A program made the position numbers and the translations under genes. A model generated the notes under the pieces. The model was not told the DNA's origin, made no database searches, and saw nothing but the letters and a program-made list of their open reading frames with translations. Positions 10,900 through 24,216 of a stretch of 64,000 nucleotides of DNA are shown here, piece after piece. Source of the stretch: Pyronema omphalodes (lineage: Eukaryota > Ascomycota > Pezizomycetes > Pezizales > Pyronemataceae); contig JAJJXM010000009.1 of assembly GCA_024516155.1 (NCBI GenBank), forward strand, positions 186,001-250,000, read 5' to 3'. Each line of letters begins with the position of its first letter. Positions within the stretch are counted from its first letter, which is position 1.

Positions 10900-13650
10900 A
10901 TAGGTACAGAGGGATTTGATAACGATTTTCGTGATATGGGGTGTATGGGAAATACAGAGACAGACGGAAAGATAGATAGATAGACGGCAGGGCTATGTTA
11001 CTGTACTTTATTTTACGGCTCCACTTTAAGGAGTGGTTATTATTCAAGGGATGGTGGATGTATGGATGTATGGATGATGATCTCGCAGGTCTCGCAGGAC
11101 TTGCAGGTTCGTTTGCTTGCCGAGATTGAAGGGAGCTTTACTTATGGATATATGGATAAGGAGAGACAAAAAAAAAAAGCGGGGTTTCGTTCGTTCGTTC
11201 CTTCGTTCGTTCATCTATGGTATCGAATGTATATGGATAATATGTAGTGCAACATACATAGCCGTGCGGTGCGGTGTGACGGGTGCAACACTGCAAGTAC
11301 ATACAAGGGGCGGCCATTGCCCTGCCCATTGCCCATGATCATCCGGAATCCGGTAATTAGCGGCTATCTTGATATCTATGGTACCCGTACTGTATCGAAC
11401 CATATGCTGGCATATCGTATTGAGGGATATACATAGCCTGCCGTGAAACGAATGGGGGTTTGAAGGTTCTATGTTCTAAGTTCTTGGTTTCAGCCCTGCG
11501 GACGCTAGGGTTGCATCCGAGGTTGTGTCATGGCGTCACGCCGTCACCGCCGGGATACGGAGGAGACTGAAGAGGCTGAAGATACGCTTTTATTAGGCGC
11601 GTCAATGCTGTGCACTCGGTTGATGGCATTAAGTAAATTTGGTGTTGGGATGAATTTTAGAGGATAAAATTTCATGAATGGGAAGATGGAATTTGAGAAG
11701 AGAAGGAAGGAATTATGGAAAACTAAGAAAGAAGGCTTCAGGTGTCAAACAGAAATGAAAGTAAAGGAATAAGGTGCACAAGTCATATACACAAGGCCGA
11801 AACAAACGAGATCAGAGGCTGGAGACCTTACTTACACAGTATGGTTACCTAGCTAAGCAAGCTATGATGGCGAGATATCAATGGGCCGCAATTGATCATG
11901 ACATCTGCCTTCACGATGCCTTCAGAGTGAGATGGAGTGTATTTAGATGAACCTCACAAAGCTTCGATCCCACTACTGTAGAAGTGCACAGAGCCCACCA
12001 CGCTGGCTGACCAGGCACCACCAGGCGGCCCTTGCCAGGTATCCGGGACAGATCTGGCGTAGGAAAATCACCATAGCCCGCTGCCAGCCAGCAAGATGGT
12101 GTTGTTCTACATATGACGGGCATCGGAAATTTTAGATCTGTTTTTTTTTTTTTTGCACTCGAATCTCTGGTAGCATTTAGGATGGTGCGGAGCTGTGGTT
12201 GCAACTTGCTGTGACCTGACGTTGTTTTGGGATGGATGTTGCTGTGGTGGGCTGGTAGGTTGCTTGCTTGCTGGGCTATGTACTGGTTGGCTTTAACTAT
12301 CACATGCTGGCGTTGTTACCATAAGCTATGGTACACCCCATTCGTAGCTTCAACCGTTCAACGTCCAACAAAAGTCAAGTTCCCGAAAAAAAAAATCCTA
12401 GCAAGTCAAAGGACGATTTCGTCTATCGTTTCATTCAAATCTGGTAGATCTGATCTTGCATGTATGGTGTACCACTTTAAAGCTTTTTTTTTTGTTTTGT
12501 TGCTATCACATGCTTGTATCTGGCAGAAAATTTCCCACAAAACCAGCATAGCTTTATGACATGAGCTGCAAGTAAGTTTCCGGGGAAGGACCAAATACGT
12601 TTCGTTTATCTGACATATCCGATCTGATCTGTATCACATGCAATTTTAAATTTCCCATCGATTGAAATCCTAGCTAAAGCTTGCCGTTTCGTTTTGGAGG
12701 ATCTGCAATGACCTGCGGGGCTTGTTGGTTCATAGCTAGCTGCTCAGAGTTGCTCATCTGATCTAACTATGTCCCTAACTTACTGGCACACGATAGCACA
12801 CGATCTGTACTGTATCACGGCTAGTTAGGCAGGGACATCTGTAAGTACTTAAGACCCATCGTCGAATCATCGATGAACCATCATCGACCCACCTGCCACC
12901 ACGACGAATCAGGATTTCAGACAACAGGGCACCAAAGCCATAGGGGGGCCATAGGGAACCATAGGTCCACATTGGTCCAACAGTACAAGCTTAGTATATA
13001 CCAGCTTGTATATCCTATGTCGAATTTGGTAGAGATAAGTTACTCTAGAGATGCAGCTCCGGTGAATATCATCCGATTTCTCACCAAGCCCATGGAACCG
13101 AATTGCATCACTTGCCTCGAAAGCACAGCCATCAAGTTCATCTACCGAATATTCCAGAAGGCTCCGCCTTTTTTCTTTGTTGGACTTTTGACAAACAAAA
13201 CATCCTTGCTAGAAGGATGGACCTGCTATCCTTCTATGAATCTTCGGCAAACTTTTGATGCATAATATCTGGCTCGGTTCATGATACACGAGTGCTGCTT
13301 TATGAACACCGGATTTTTGGGTCGACTTTTTACGTGGGGAAAGAGATAAGATAGAGGAGTACGTAAGAAGGTAGCCATATCGTCTTAACAAAACATCATA
13401 TAGTCATCAATGCGTTACTAAATACGTTACTCAATAAATTTTGCGAAATATAAAAACTGTCATGCATTGAATTCATCTAAGCTTCCCGACGCTAGTATGT
13501 ATTCCGTCGACTCATGTAATTCCTCCACCCAGCATAACTAAAAGACCATCCCCCGATTATTATGAAAAATATAATACCCCTACCCTATTACATGACTATA
13601 GATTTCTTCGTATATCTTTGCTTCCCTTTCACTCACTTCGTAATTCGATG

Positions 13651-15574
13651 CTACACATTCTTCCCCTTTCCAGGCGCCTCATGAAATTCAACAACTTCCT
13701 TATCACTCTCACTTGCCTGACCATTACCGTTATAATCCTCAATCACAACCAATGGGGGCCCCGTGAATGCCTTTCTGCCTCTAATCCAGTACCATCCTGC
13801 CGAGATTGAGGTGAATCCAGCAAAGACTACTGATGCATAATCTATCCTCATTATCAGCATCCATTCACCAATCTTTGATACCCATCGAGAACCAAGAAAC
13901 TTACTCATAGTAGCCGGCTGTACCGGTAGCGCAACTGGCATACAAAACAATACCACCGCCAAAACAATCCAACAAATAGTCACCATATTAAGAAGATATC
14001 CAAACCTTCCCAGAGAGAAAGGAGAGTTCTTTACAAACTTCCTTTTTCTTAGTACCGAGATTAATACTGGACTGGCATAAGAAGTACTGAGACAAATCGT
14101 AGCCACCCCGGTGAATGAGTTAAAAGCTGCTGAAGATCCAAAGTAAATAAGTCCCAAAAGACAACAGACAGCGGTAGAAAGTGAAAGTCCATAGAGAGGA
14201 ATATCATAACGACCATTAACCTTTGACCAGACTCTAGAGCCCGGGATAGCACCATCACGGGCAAAGGCGTAGGTGCATCTTGAAGCCGCTGTAAGAGCTC
14301 CAATACCGGCAAAGAAGAGAACCCCAAGGATTAAGAATAGTAAACCAAATCCAGCGAGGGAACTGCCCGTAACGAGTTTAAAAAGGAGTCCCATTGGCTG
14401 CCCATTTGCAACGCTGAGCAAGACCTTTACGTCTGGAAGGACAAACAGAATAGGGATTAAGAAAACGAGTCCTGTAAGTCCGGCAGCAGCTACGGAAAGA
14501 ACCATAGCCCTGGGGACTTCTCTTTGTGGTTGTTGAACTTCTTCACACATAGCTGCAACCATTCCATACCCTGTGAGAGTGTATGCTGCCTGTAGCAAGC
14601 CAACGAAGAAAGCCCACCCACTTGGCCACCCAGAAGCAGAGGCGTCAAAGTGGGTGAAAACGTACTCGGCATTGTGGCGCATGTCTCGGTCTGCGGTGGC
14701 TAAAAGAGCCACCGTGGTGATGATGACGGTAGATCCGGTCCAGTAGAGACAGGCTTTGTTAATAAAGTCGAGGTATTTAGAAGCAAAGATGTTGACACCC
14801 ATACAGATTAACATTACCGCTGTTTTCGTCAGTATCACACTATCATTGATCTTGGGTTAATCCTGAACAAAAGGTGGAAACTAACCCCAGAAACACACAA
14901 CGGTCTGCCATTGATTGGGGACGTAATCTTCCTGCCATAAAGAAATGGCGGATAGAATCATCTGGGCTCCACTAAAGTTGATACTCGTCGTTACGGTCCA
15001 GTTTCCGACAAGAGTAAGCCACCCGGTGATCCATGATGCTATTGGCGCGTATTCTGCTGGTGACAATATTGCGGACCTTTTTGGTGGTTAACAGAGCGCG
15101 GGTAAACGAGGATGAAGCTTGTGATACCAATAGTAGACACCTCCGGCGGTTGGGTAGACAGCGCAAATCTCTGCCAGTGAGGCAGAAATGCAAAGCGATA
15201 TTATTGTGACCAGAACCCAGCCCCATATTACGGTTACGCATTGTCCGTCTGTTAATGAAATATACATCGTAGCTGCCAACCCCTATGGTTATATGTTAGC
15301 AAGCGGAATTTAGGGCAACAATGACGTAGGGCTTACAAAGGGTGTCGCTATTCAAATCGGAATATTAGCTTTTTTGCGTCATCAACCCGCAGATAGTGGA
15401 CGAACCCATAATGGCAAAACTCCTATTAAAGTTATAAAATCAACTATCTTATCTTTGAAGAGATTTATTAACGTACAGGCCTAATATTGATATCATGCTC
15501 AGATTCCGTGGTAGCTCCGCCTTGTATCCCATGTGCGCCAGTGCCGCATCGGCCGAATCGTCCTTGATAGCCAT
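13651..15574 (-). CDS. APC-superfamily amino-acid/choline/GABA permease
   Basis: Six exons by splice signals and family alignment: 15574-15477, 15422-15406 (17 nt), 15347-15337 (11 nt), 15282-15128, 15076-14886 and 14819-13651, giving 546 aa. The joined reading passes through LPRNLSMISILG, LSFAIM, ATPF, GLAATMYISLTDG, VTVIWGW and PTAGGVYYWS, the ordered hallmarks of fungal UGA4/HNM1-like permeases. Introns are 54, 58, 54, 51 and 66 bp; the third has a GCTAACAT branch. The last exon carries the later membrane helices and a short charged tail ending GKGKNV. It should be a plasma-membrane importer of an amino acid, GABA or choline; the substrate is not decidable. The start ATG at 15574 precedes KDDSADAAL, which is usual for the family N-terminus. 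Reading straight through the last intron gives a false start at 14838. Confidence 0.88.
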
Positions 15575-18500
15575 TGCTGTATGCTGTTGTGGCCCTATGA
15601 CCAGAAATTGAAATTGATGTTTCTTGGACTGAAGTCGAAATAAGCTGCGAAGTGCTGGACTATTTATTCTCTCAAATTAGAAATAAGCCTTTAAACCGGG
15701 AGACCGACCGGTTAGTAGCAGGCAAGAGAGGGGGAATGTCCCATGATATTAAATGCAGTAGGTTACCTAGACCCTTGTGGCAGCTCGCCGATGCTAAATG
15801 ATATAACCAGTGGTATGGGTCAAGCATGGTGGCACAAGACTCGCCGTCTCAAGGTGGCTGCACGTAGCTCTAAGATAGGGCCGAACCATTGGGAAACAGA
15901 TCACCTATCATCAGTTTAAGCGTTAAGTTGAATGTCTCGCCTAGGCAGCCCGTCTATTGGTATCACTCGCCAAGTCTTCATTAGTAGCTGGATCAAGATG
16001 AAGAAGATCTTACCACAAAGTCCGTGCGAATGACTTACACTTAGGGTTCACCCTCTTCGTTTCGACTCGAGGTTCAAAGACACCATGCGTCTATCGCGTG
16101 TGTAATCAATATCAAACACAGTTTGGAGAGTTGTTATCTTCATATCGAATTACCTGACGTCTTCCCCAAAAGCTTCCGTAGCTTCAAGCTCTTACCCTCC
16201 ATTGCAGAGGCGACGGGTCATTTTCGTCTTCTCCAGAGGCGGATTTGATCAACAATCACACAGCTTGCATATTCATACATTCAAATATATGAATATCACC
16301 AACATCGACCCACTCGTATGCGTTCTCCTGACGGCGAGCTTTGAATCCACGAGTTGACGGCAAGGCGATTCGCCTGTCAACTATCCCCGGGTCATGTACC
16401 CCACAATCACCTTGCGCCAAGTCCAGGAGTTCACCGACGATCTAGCTTTCTTAGCCAGTCATAGGTCTTGACGCCATACCATTTTCGGAAATAAGTATCG
16501 AGCTCAGGTTGCAATGGAACTTTCGCGACGGCTGTTAAAACAGAAGAACTTCCTTCTTCAGGTGGATAGACATGTTGCCCCGCTACCGGATTCAATTCCG
16601 ACCAGATCTGCGGGTTGGTTTTGCGTTTCATCGTCAGATAAACCTGGGATTAAGTGTGACGGATTCTAGCTTGCCGCAGCTATGATGACAAAGGCTTCTA
16701 GCTGGCGGCAGCTTGCGAAAGTTATAAAGATTCGAAGCTTTGATACTGAACTTGACTCTTGGAGTAAAGGCTGAAGTTACCTGTCGAATTGGTAGTTCAC
16801 AGAATTCCTGAATCTGAAGCGAATAATTTCAGCATCTCTCCAGGTCCAGCGCCGGAAGTGCATTTTCCAAGTTGTTTCGGTACAATAAATTGATCCCCCA
16901 GACCTCTTTGAGGAATGTTCGTTGATGCTTCTGTGACTTTGTAATCCGATATTTATCAGACAGGAAGGTAAGAAGTTCGGAAGTTTCTTCGCTTGATTCG
17001 CCGACCAATGCTGCGGAAGGCCTATTTAGCCCGTCAGTAATCTATGATATATTTTAGTAAACGGCAAAATCCTTTTTGATGCATAAAAAGCATTTTGTTG
17101 ACACAAGGAGGCGTGGTTGACACTCGCATGACATTGAAACATCTGGCCAAGTCGAATGTTCACTTTGAGGCGATCCAGTTCCGAGAAATGATGCATGGGT
17201 TGCTAAGCCTAGCGTTTTTGTTCTGAGCTTGGCGTGACTTGAATATGGAGAACTGATGGAGTCTATGACTCGCACTATGATGACGGCTGTCTTGCTGTCT
17301 GGAATTCACTTCATACTTACGTCTTCCACTTCCACTTCTCTCCGATTCACCTCTGCTCGACCAAGCTTCGGATAGGAAACAGTATGGCTCCCAATCTAAC
17401 ACGTTAAACGTTCTCCTCATTTATACTGGAGGTTACAACAACTTTAATGTGATACGAGTTTCTGGGATCTTGCCAGACTCCATCATCATTTGTCACTCGC
17501 AGTATCTTCCACGTAACATTTTTTGCACTAGCCTGAATTACGCCACTAACTCAATACCATTTTTAGTACTAATCCAAATCAAAATTTCTATAATTGTTAT
17601 CAGAATCTTGCTGCGGTAGATTTACCAAGTCGTTTCCAGTTCCTAGCACATGGAAGGTCATATTCCTGGCTCAAAACCGAAGGGACGATAGGATACCCAC
17701 CTAGAGTCTGCATATTAAGATTCCGGAAAGTTTCTCCTCACTTCTGAAGATTCATGCATACTAAAATTGTGACCGTAATGTTGGTATCCATTATGCATAC
17801 GGCAGGCCTGAAATTTGATAACTCTGCGAGCTGTTAGGTTTACAGGCTCAAGACAAGGCCGCGGAATCTCAGGTGGCAGGTCAAGCTCTGTCGTATCAAC
17901 CCAGATTGATGTTGCTGAATCTTAGGTCTAGCTCATACGTAGCGGTGAAGCTGACTTCCTTTGGAAAGGTCGGTAAGTTCTCAGTACATATGTCCATCGG
18001 CGGAGTTGTCGAGCTGAAAACTGATACAGGCCGGCGTACGGACCGTCTATTCGGCGCTGCTAGTGTACCGACTGCAACAAGTCGGACCAGTTTCGGAAGC
18101 CCGCCGTCAATCCTCGGCGCGCCAAACCGGATCTTGTTCAAACTCCGCGCCAGCCAACATACGTATGTACCAATAAAGGGGTGTTTTATATGTTGCAATA
18201 CTTGACCTTTCCAGACTTCGATTTCATCCATGTGGTTCGGTTTGGAATGAGTATTTGCTGCCGATAGTTACGCCTGAGTTCTTATTCCGCCAGCGGTTTA
18301 GTTCGGGATTTGGCAACAAGCAATGCCCAGGACTGCAACACTCCGGCAGCAGCTTAGTTCTCGGTCCCGATGTGTAACGCTTTCGGTACATATTTGATAA
18401 AAAAAAAAGTTCAGTTAAACAGCTTCATTTCCATGGTATTGCATTTCGGCAGCCTAACCGCAATTGCGCTGCCTAACTGATAATCTCGATTGTCGTTCTG

Positions 18501-21255
18501 AGCTAGTGATAGTCTGATTACGCTAAGACTTAGTGATGCGCAATCTGTCTTGACTCTTGAGAACCATCGAAACATGAAGGTTTTATACACATCAGAATAA
18601 ATTTGTACGTACTTTCGTGTGTAGAGCCTTTAAGAGTGCTAATACAGAGGATTGGAATCAGGCTTTACGAACGGGTCAATTAATTTTAATTCGGCCACGC
18701 ACTTTCAGTTGCCACCGTTACAAGCTAAAACGTCTTCCGAGCCATTTTTCATGTTCTCAAGCACTCATCTGCACTCAAAAAAACCTCGACCGGTCTATTT
18801 TACTCGTCCTTGTCTTTGAAGCGATGAGATACCCGAATTATTTTCTTCATATCGTCTGCCATAAGCTCTTTGTCAAGAGTCTAGATCGACTGAAGGATTG
18901 ATAATTCCTTCGCAACAACAAGCGGGGTTATCGTGTAGTTTGGTTTCGGTGTAGCTCTTCTACTCTACCCTATTTCCCCTGTGCTTCAGCAGCTCTACTC
19001 AACCTCACCCCGCTCCTTGATGATGAGGGGTTACAGATGACCAGCTATGCATCATTCACGATTCATACCTAAGTCGTGGTTAGAAATGCCCAGGCGGGCC
19101 TAAGAACCTCGAATCACCTGTATACATGAACACTTCTCAAAACTTTGTGTGATGTGTTTTGTGAATGACGTTTTCCAAGGAACCCCACTTTAGGATGAAC
19201 CGCGTGGCTTCGCCTACGAAATAATCTACATAGGGAAACTAGCGAAGGATCCACATGGCCCGAGGCCCTTGACCCCGCCGCCTCTACCCCGCCCCAAGGC
19301 AACGAACCGGGGTGATATCTCGTGAGGAAGACAATCACGACTATGCACCTGCAATATGAGATGAAATACTGTATTTCAGTATTAATAAGCTGATTGCTTT
19401 CGGAATAATACCCGCGATACCATCAGGGCTCTCAGCAGGGCTCCCCGGAGAAGGATCATGAGTTACCTTGACGTCTTGGGAATTGAGAAATACAATGGAG
19501 AGATCACGCGGGTGATGCTTCCATTCTTCCGTATTACTGCCTTCCGATTTGAAGCTGGACTAAGGTCATGAAAGTGTAGATTCAGTGGGTACCTACTTGA
19601 GCTATCTCCCTTTCAATTAACCACGGGATTCAGACTGATGTTTATTCGGTCCAGCAAACATGAACAAAGTTGAGTTTGTTAGATCGGCAGTCCCTATAAC
19701 GCTTCGGATTCAACAAAAAAACGATGTCTTCTTTTTGATGTTCCGCACTGTCCTATGATGGAATTCGGAGAATACTTATTCATAGAAATAAAGTTCTTCT
19801 ACGGTGTTCCTACATACAGTTCTGTTCCTGATAAGTTCTGTTTGCTAGGTTATTTTTGGAAACCGGTGGCCATTATCATCGATCATCAGGCCGCGCACTT
19901 TGATGGGCAACTCTGGCTACGTGCGGCCTCCTCTCTCGTACTTCTATGTGTGATCTAACTGCAGGAGTTTTTTTTTTCGCATACATACTCGTCGTGCATA
20001 GGTGCAGGGTGGGATGGGCACAGGATGATATCTGACCGGGCAGCAGAGTATGTAGCAAGCCCGGAAAACTCAGCATCGCAGCCAGCATCAGTAACAAGCA
20101 AGCCGCAGCAGTAGGCAGTAGATTCGAAATGGAGTACAGCAGTGGCGCGCACATATCTGGTGCGAGCAAAAAGTTGTCGCACAAAATTACCACCAGACCG
20201 GACTGGCCGTAACGCCCACTGCATACCAGCACCAGCGAGAACAACGTCCAGCTCCAGAACTTCCATCGCGCCATAGAACGACAACCGACTGGACGCCTGA
20301 GACAGAGAAAAGTCAAGCGAAAGGCAGCCGTCGATCGAAGATTTCGGCTATTCTCACGGCCCTGCCCTGCCCTCACTGCCCTGCCTACCTGTTACTCTAC
20401 ATACCGCTTAAGGACCTGTCTGCCTGCCTGACTACCATCCCTCATCTCCAATACCCAACCCAACCCACACCCACGTTCCTGTCGTCAGTAACTTCAGCTG
20501 GCGCCCAAACGACGAAAGGACATACCAACGATCTCTACTAATCGCTATCTGCCTGCAGAAAACCGGCTGTTGCGTTCCTCGAAATCTGTAACTACTTTGT
20601 TCTGTCGCAAGCGAAACGGTCCTATTGATTGACGTCCCTGAATCGCCTAGCCCCAGGCGTTTCTCTATCGTCATCACTGCTCTGTCTATCATCGAGCCGC
20701 GGCGCCTTCTGTACGTACTGCGCTGTGCATCTGGGGGAAGACCAAGGTGGAGTCTGTCGTAACTGGTGAGCATAATTATTTTGCATTACACATCTACTTG
20801 TCCATCGCTCGTCCATCCCTCTACTCCACATGAGCATCTACCTTCATACATACATCATACATATCCGCCCCGCCGTTTGCACGCACCACCGCCCCCAGTA
20901 TATACCTACCACAGCTATATCACTTTCTCAACAGTTCAATCACCATGCTACCCGATACATCTGGGAATATCGCTATCCATATGGTTTGCGCTGTGTCATC
21001 TGGATTTTCCGGGGATTCTGTTCTGGTTTATTACTGTGTGTTGCTCTGTTTGGCTCAGCTCTCGTTTCCGATATTGCGCCAGGTTCCCCCCGCCATATGG
21101 GATGCTTGATGGATGCACAATAGAGTACAACGATAGCTATGAGCACATCCTTTGCTTTGATCTGCATGTGCAAATGATCCCATGGCTTCTATTTACCTAT
21201 TTCTGACATGCGCCTATACACGTATCCTAGATAACAACTACCTTTGCGACCTGAG
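15575..21255. other. 5.7-kb gene-poor region between divergent permease and 906-aa protein genes
   Basis: This is the shared upstream region of two divergently transcribed genes. Short frames occur on both strands (66 codons at 16631-16431 minus; 110 at 17873-18205 plus; 94 at 18617-18901 plus; 166 at 20376-19876 minus), but none has recognisable domains or linked exons. The 20376-19876 frame reads as leucine-rich and hydrophobic, possibly by chance. From about 20770 to 21250 the plus strand is pyrimidine-rich, as expected of a fungal promoter and leader for the gene starting at 21256. Gene relics or orphan genes cannot be excluded in 16.3-18.3 kb. Confidence 0.5.
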
Positions 21256-24216
21256 ATGAAATCTTCATCCGCGGGATCAGCACCTCGATATCGTGGTCCT
21301 AACGGCTCCGAAACTCACACACGACCACATAACACAGTTCACAGGGAATCCAGTGCGCACCTTAAAGGGGTATGCTTGCTTCTTTCTCAGTTGCCCCTCA
21401 TCCAAGTTCACCCCGCATCCCGCCCACTTCCCCTAACATATTTGCACATTTTATTTGTCTAAAGACATGGCAATATATAGTAAAAACAATTATATTGTTC
21501 TTATCCTCCCCGATAAAAACCTTGTTTGCGCAGTAGATTCTAAAGGTGTTGTTGTAGGAGTATCTCGCCCAATGGTCTACACCGCCGACCACCCCCGGCC
21601 CGAACGAGTACGGTCATCACGGTTCTCATGGGTACGGCCCTCCACCAATTGACACTCGTTCTGTCTACGAAAACAACACTCATGTAGTCCCACATCACAT
21701 ACCCGCCTCTCAAGTTACATATGCTGTTCCACAATCTGCCGTGCATGCGACACCCCCTCTCTCCCATCCTCATATGCCCGTGTATGGTTTCCAGCCGCCT
21801 CCATCTCCCCAAATACAGCATCCTCCTACCCGCCAACATTCGCACCACTACCAAGCATCTTCCTATTCAAATAGTTCACACCATACCCATACACCATATG
21901 CGATGGAAGGACCTCCAGTATCTTCTCATCATCACCAGCACAATCCCCGTCCCGCGCCGTCTCTGCACGAAAGGTCCCAGAGTGACGCTTCTCAATATTC
22001 TCTGTCGAGGTATAAGCCATCGAAGCCAAGGTTTCGTATAGAACATGAGGGAAAAGCTCTCGTAGTACTTCCACCCAGAGACAATGATTCAGATCATTCA
22101 ACACCATCGTCTCCAAGATCACCTATCATTCATCAAATTGAAGCACCTCCTCCAAAGCGCTGGCCGCCTAACCACTATCAAACTGACTTGTCGGAAGATG
22201 AAGCGAATGATTACATTGCAAATGGAGCACCAAAATTTAGAGGCGAGTTACGAGAGATTTCATATGGACCGAGAGGACAATATCACTTCTTTGCTTTTGC
22301 GGGCCAAGAGTGGGATGAAAATACCGATACAGCAGTATTTCAATGCGACGGCTTTGGAGACATGAGTTCGACGCCTGAAGGAAAACAAACTGATGCACTG
22401 GAACGCCCGGCAATGGCACATGCCTTCGGAATATATCCCGGAACCTGTACGTTGACGTATTATGTTTCTGGATTTGGAACTACATTCAAAGGTGACGAGC
22501 TAGCATCTCGCACAAAAGTTAGAAAGTTAGCAATGATTTATGTACTGGACCGGTTACGACATCTCCAAATTAAAGGGATTGAGGAAGATGTCCGAGACGC
22601 CCACCGTGTTTTGTACGAATATCTGCTACACGACGGCCACAAGTACGATTATGCAGAAGCAAATAAACCGTCATGGGATGGCCAGATTGGAGACCTTGTT
22701 GGAGTACTGTGTCGGCCTAATTGGGTAGATTTTTCAATACCAGAGAACCAAACTGTTCCACAATTTTTAAATAGCGATGATACCTCGGTTTCAAACAGCT
22801 TCTTTCATCAACTTCTTTTGTCTATTGAGCTATATTTACGGGTAAAGCAAAAAGGCTCGGCTAGCAAATCATCAGTGGAGATGATGCCAGAGAAGATAAG
22901 ATGGGACATAATGCTAGCGCAGCGGTGGCTGGAGAATGTTGAGATTGAACCGCCACGAAAGGTCGCATCGAATTCCAGAGGTGAAGGTCCAAAATCCAGT
23001 ATTGGATTTAAATTTCCGAACAAAAAGAACCAGATAGATTCACTTAGAGAATTTGCATGGTCTTTAAAGTGAGCCCCATTTTTGAGGTCCCATTACTATG
23101 CTTTTCACTAACTTCTACAGATGGCCAAATATGCGAGACGTAGAAGAAACACTAGAATTTTCAGAAGAGGACGATCCGAATAATTTCCTCGAGGACCGAA
23201 GTACTAATTGCATGGCCTGGTTTACGGGGCTGTTACTCCCGGGAAAGTCAATGCCTTTCATTCTCATGAATGCGCTTGTTGAATGCGATGGAGAAACACC
23301 ACCCGAGTTCAAAAACTTCAACCAAACAGTTTCCAATGTTGGTTTCCAATACCGTGGTTGTACATTTTGGTCCTGGGAATGTATTGTTGGAAAAGTTCTT
23401 GGAGCAGCAGCAGGCGTAACCCAAATTGCCGGTTGGATAGGACCTTGCTCAGCATCAGCAGATCTAGAGCGCTCCGAGGTTGCTTTGATCAACCAGTTAC
23501 CTCCTCGCTGTAATCGGATCACCGAGGAAACTGTCCGCAGAATGGGAATAGAAAGTGATCCTTTAGGACCTGAAGACGACGACTCTTACCCCATTAGCAA
23601 CTATGATCTGGTCGTAGCTTCTTCTGCAGACCCTGTTGACTCTATCCGGATTGAACGCATCAACTTCGCACCCTCATCATCGAACCCAGCCGGCGTTCAC
23701 CGCCAAGCACTCGAAGAAACAGGAGAGAAGCCTATAATAATTTTCGACGCTTCCATTACTTTTGCTATCACCGTCGATAAGCGCGCAAGATCATGGAAAG
23801 TTTCGTTACGACACGATACTCCCTTTATCGCCGCTTACCCTTGTCAAAACGGACCGCATGTATTATTCATTGATTACGTCTATAAGACAGCTCGTGTAGA
23901 TGAGCTAGTAGAAATCGCAAACTGGGGAACTTCTGGTAACGAGGATTCAGATTCTGAAAGCGAGACAAAGGATTCCGTGAACGTGTCAAAGGTGCTGGTA
24001 ATCGAAGCGTTTGGAGTTCCGGATAACGAGGTGTTTGCTAGAGCATGGTGTTCATTCTGGGGTCTACCAAGTGTCACGGCGGATATTTCAAAGACTTGTA
24101 TGAGCTGTGCGATTAGAGAAGCTTATGCGGCGCTGGTTTCTGTGGTTATATTAGTAGATAGAACGGCTGTGGATATACCAGTTGAAGAGGTGGATAGGTT
24201 GATGGAGAATCTGTGA
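21256..24216 (+). CDS. Large fungal protein of unknown function, 906 aa
   Basis: Exons 21256-21369, 21558-23068 and 23121-24216. The last intron (52 bp, GTGAGC...TTCTACAG with CACTAAC branch) is secure and joins AWSLK to WPNMRD. The first intron (188 bp, GTATGC...GTTGTAG) is less certain; without it the first in-frame ATG is at 21774. Residues 1 to about 135 are Pro/His/Ser/Gln-rich and look disordered. The rest looks folded, with motifs FAFAGQEWDENTD, GIYPGTCTLTYYVSGFG, CMAWFTGLLLPGKSMPF and FWSWECIVGKVLG. The last is hydrophobic and may be a membrane or buried helix. No enzyme motif is recognised, so no function is offered. An acidic stretch (DSDSESETKD) lies near residue 810. The quality of the reading and splice sites makes this a real gene. 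Confidence 0.8.

Larger units (their letters stand above)
7016..13650. other. 6.6-kb gene-poor region between MGA2-like and permease genes
   Basis: The first few hundred bases are the probable promoter and leader of the MGA2-like gene. The rest holds no frame with recognisable domains or supporting splice signals. It is rich in homopolymers and short tandem repeats (listed separately), pyrimidine tracts around 10495-10540, and dispersed TATGTATG, ATGGATGTATGGATG and GTTCGTTC motifs (11050-11210). The part from about 11900 to 13600 is more ordinary and adjoins the permease 3' end. Long non-coding transcripts or extended regulatory DNA are possible but not shown. Confidence 0.55.

Noticed and set aside
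13651..14838. Permease as an intact 395-codon single-exon gene
   Set aside because: The apparent start lies in an intron; five upstream exons give the missing first helices.
19876..20376. 166-codon hydrophobic minus-strand frame
   Set aside because: No splice support, no known motif, and an alternative overlapping frame is equally open; probably chance.
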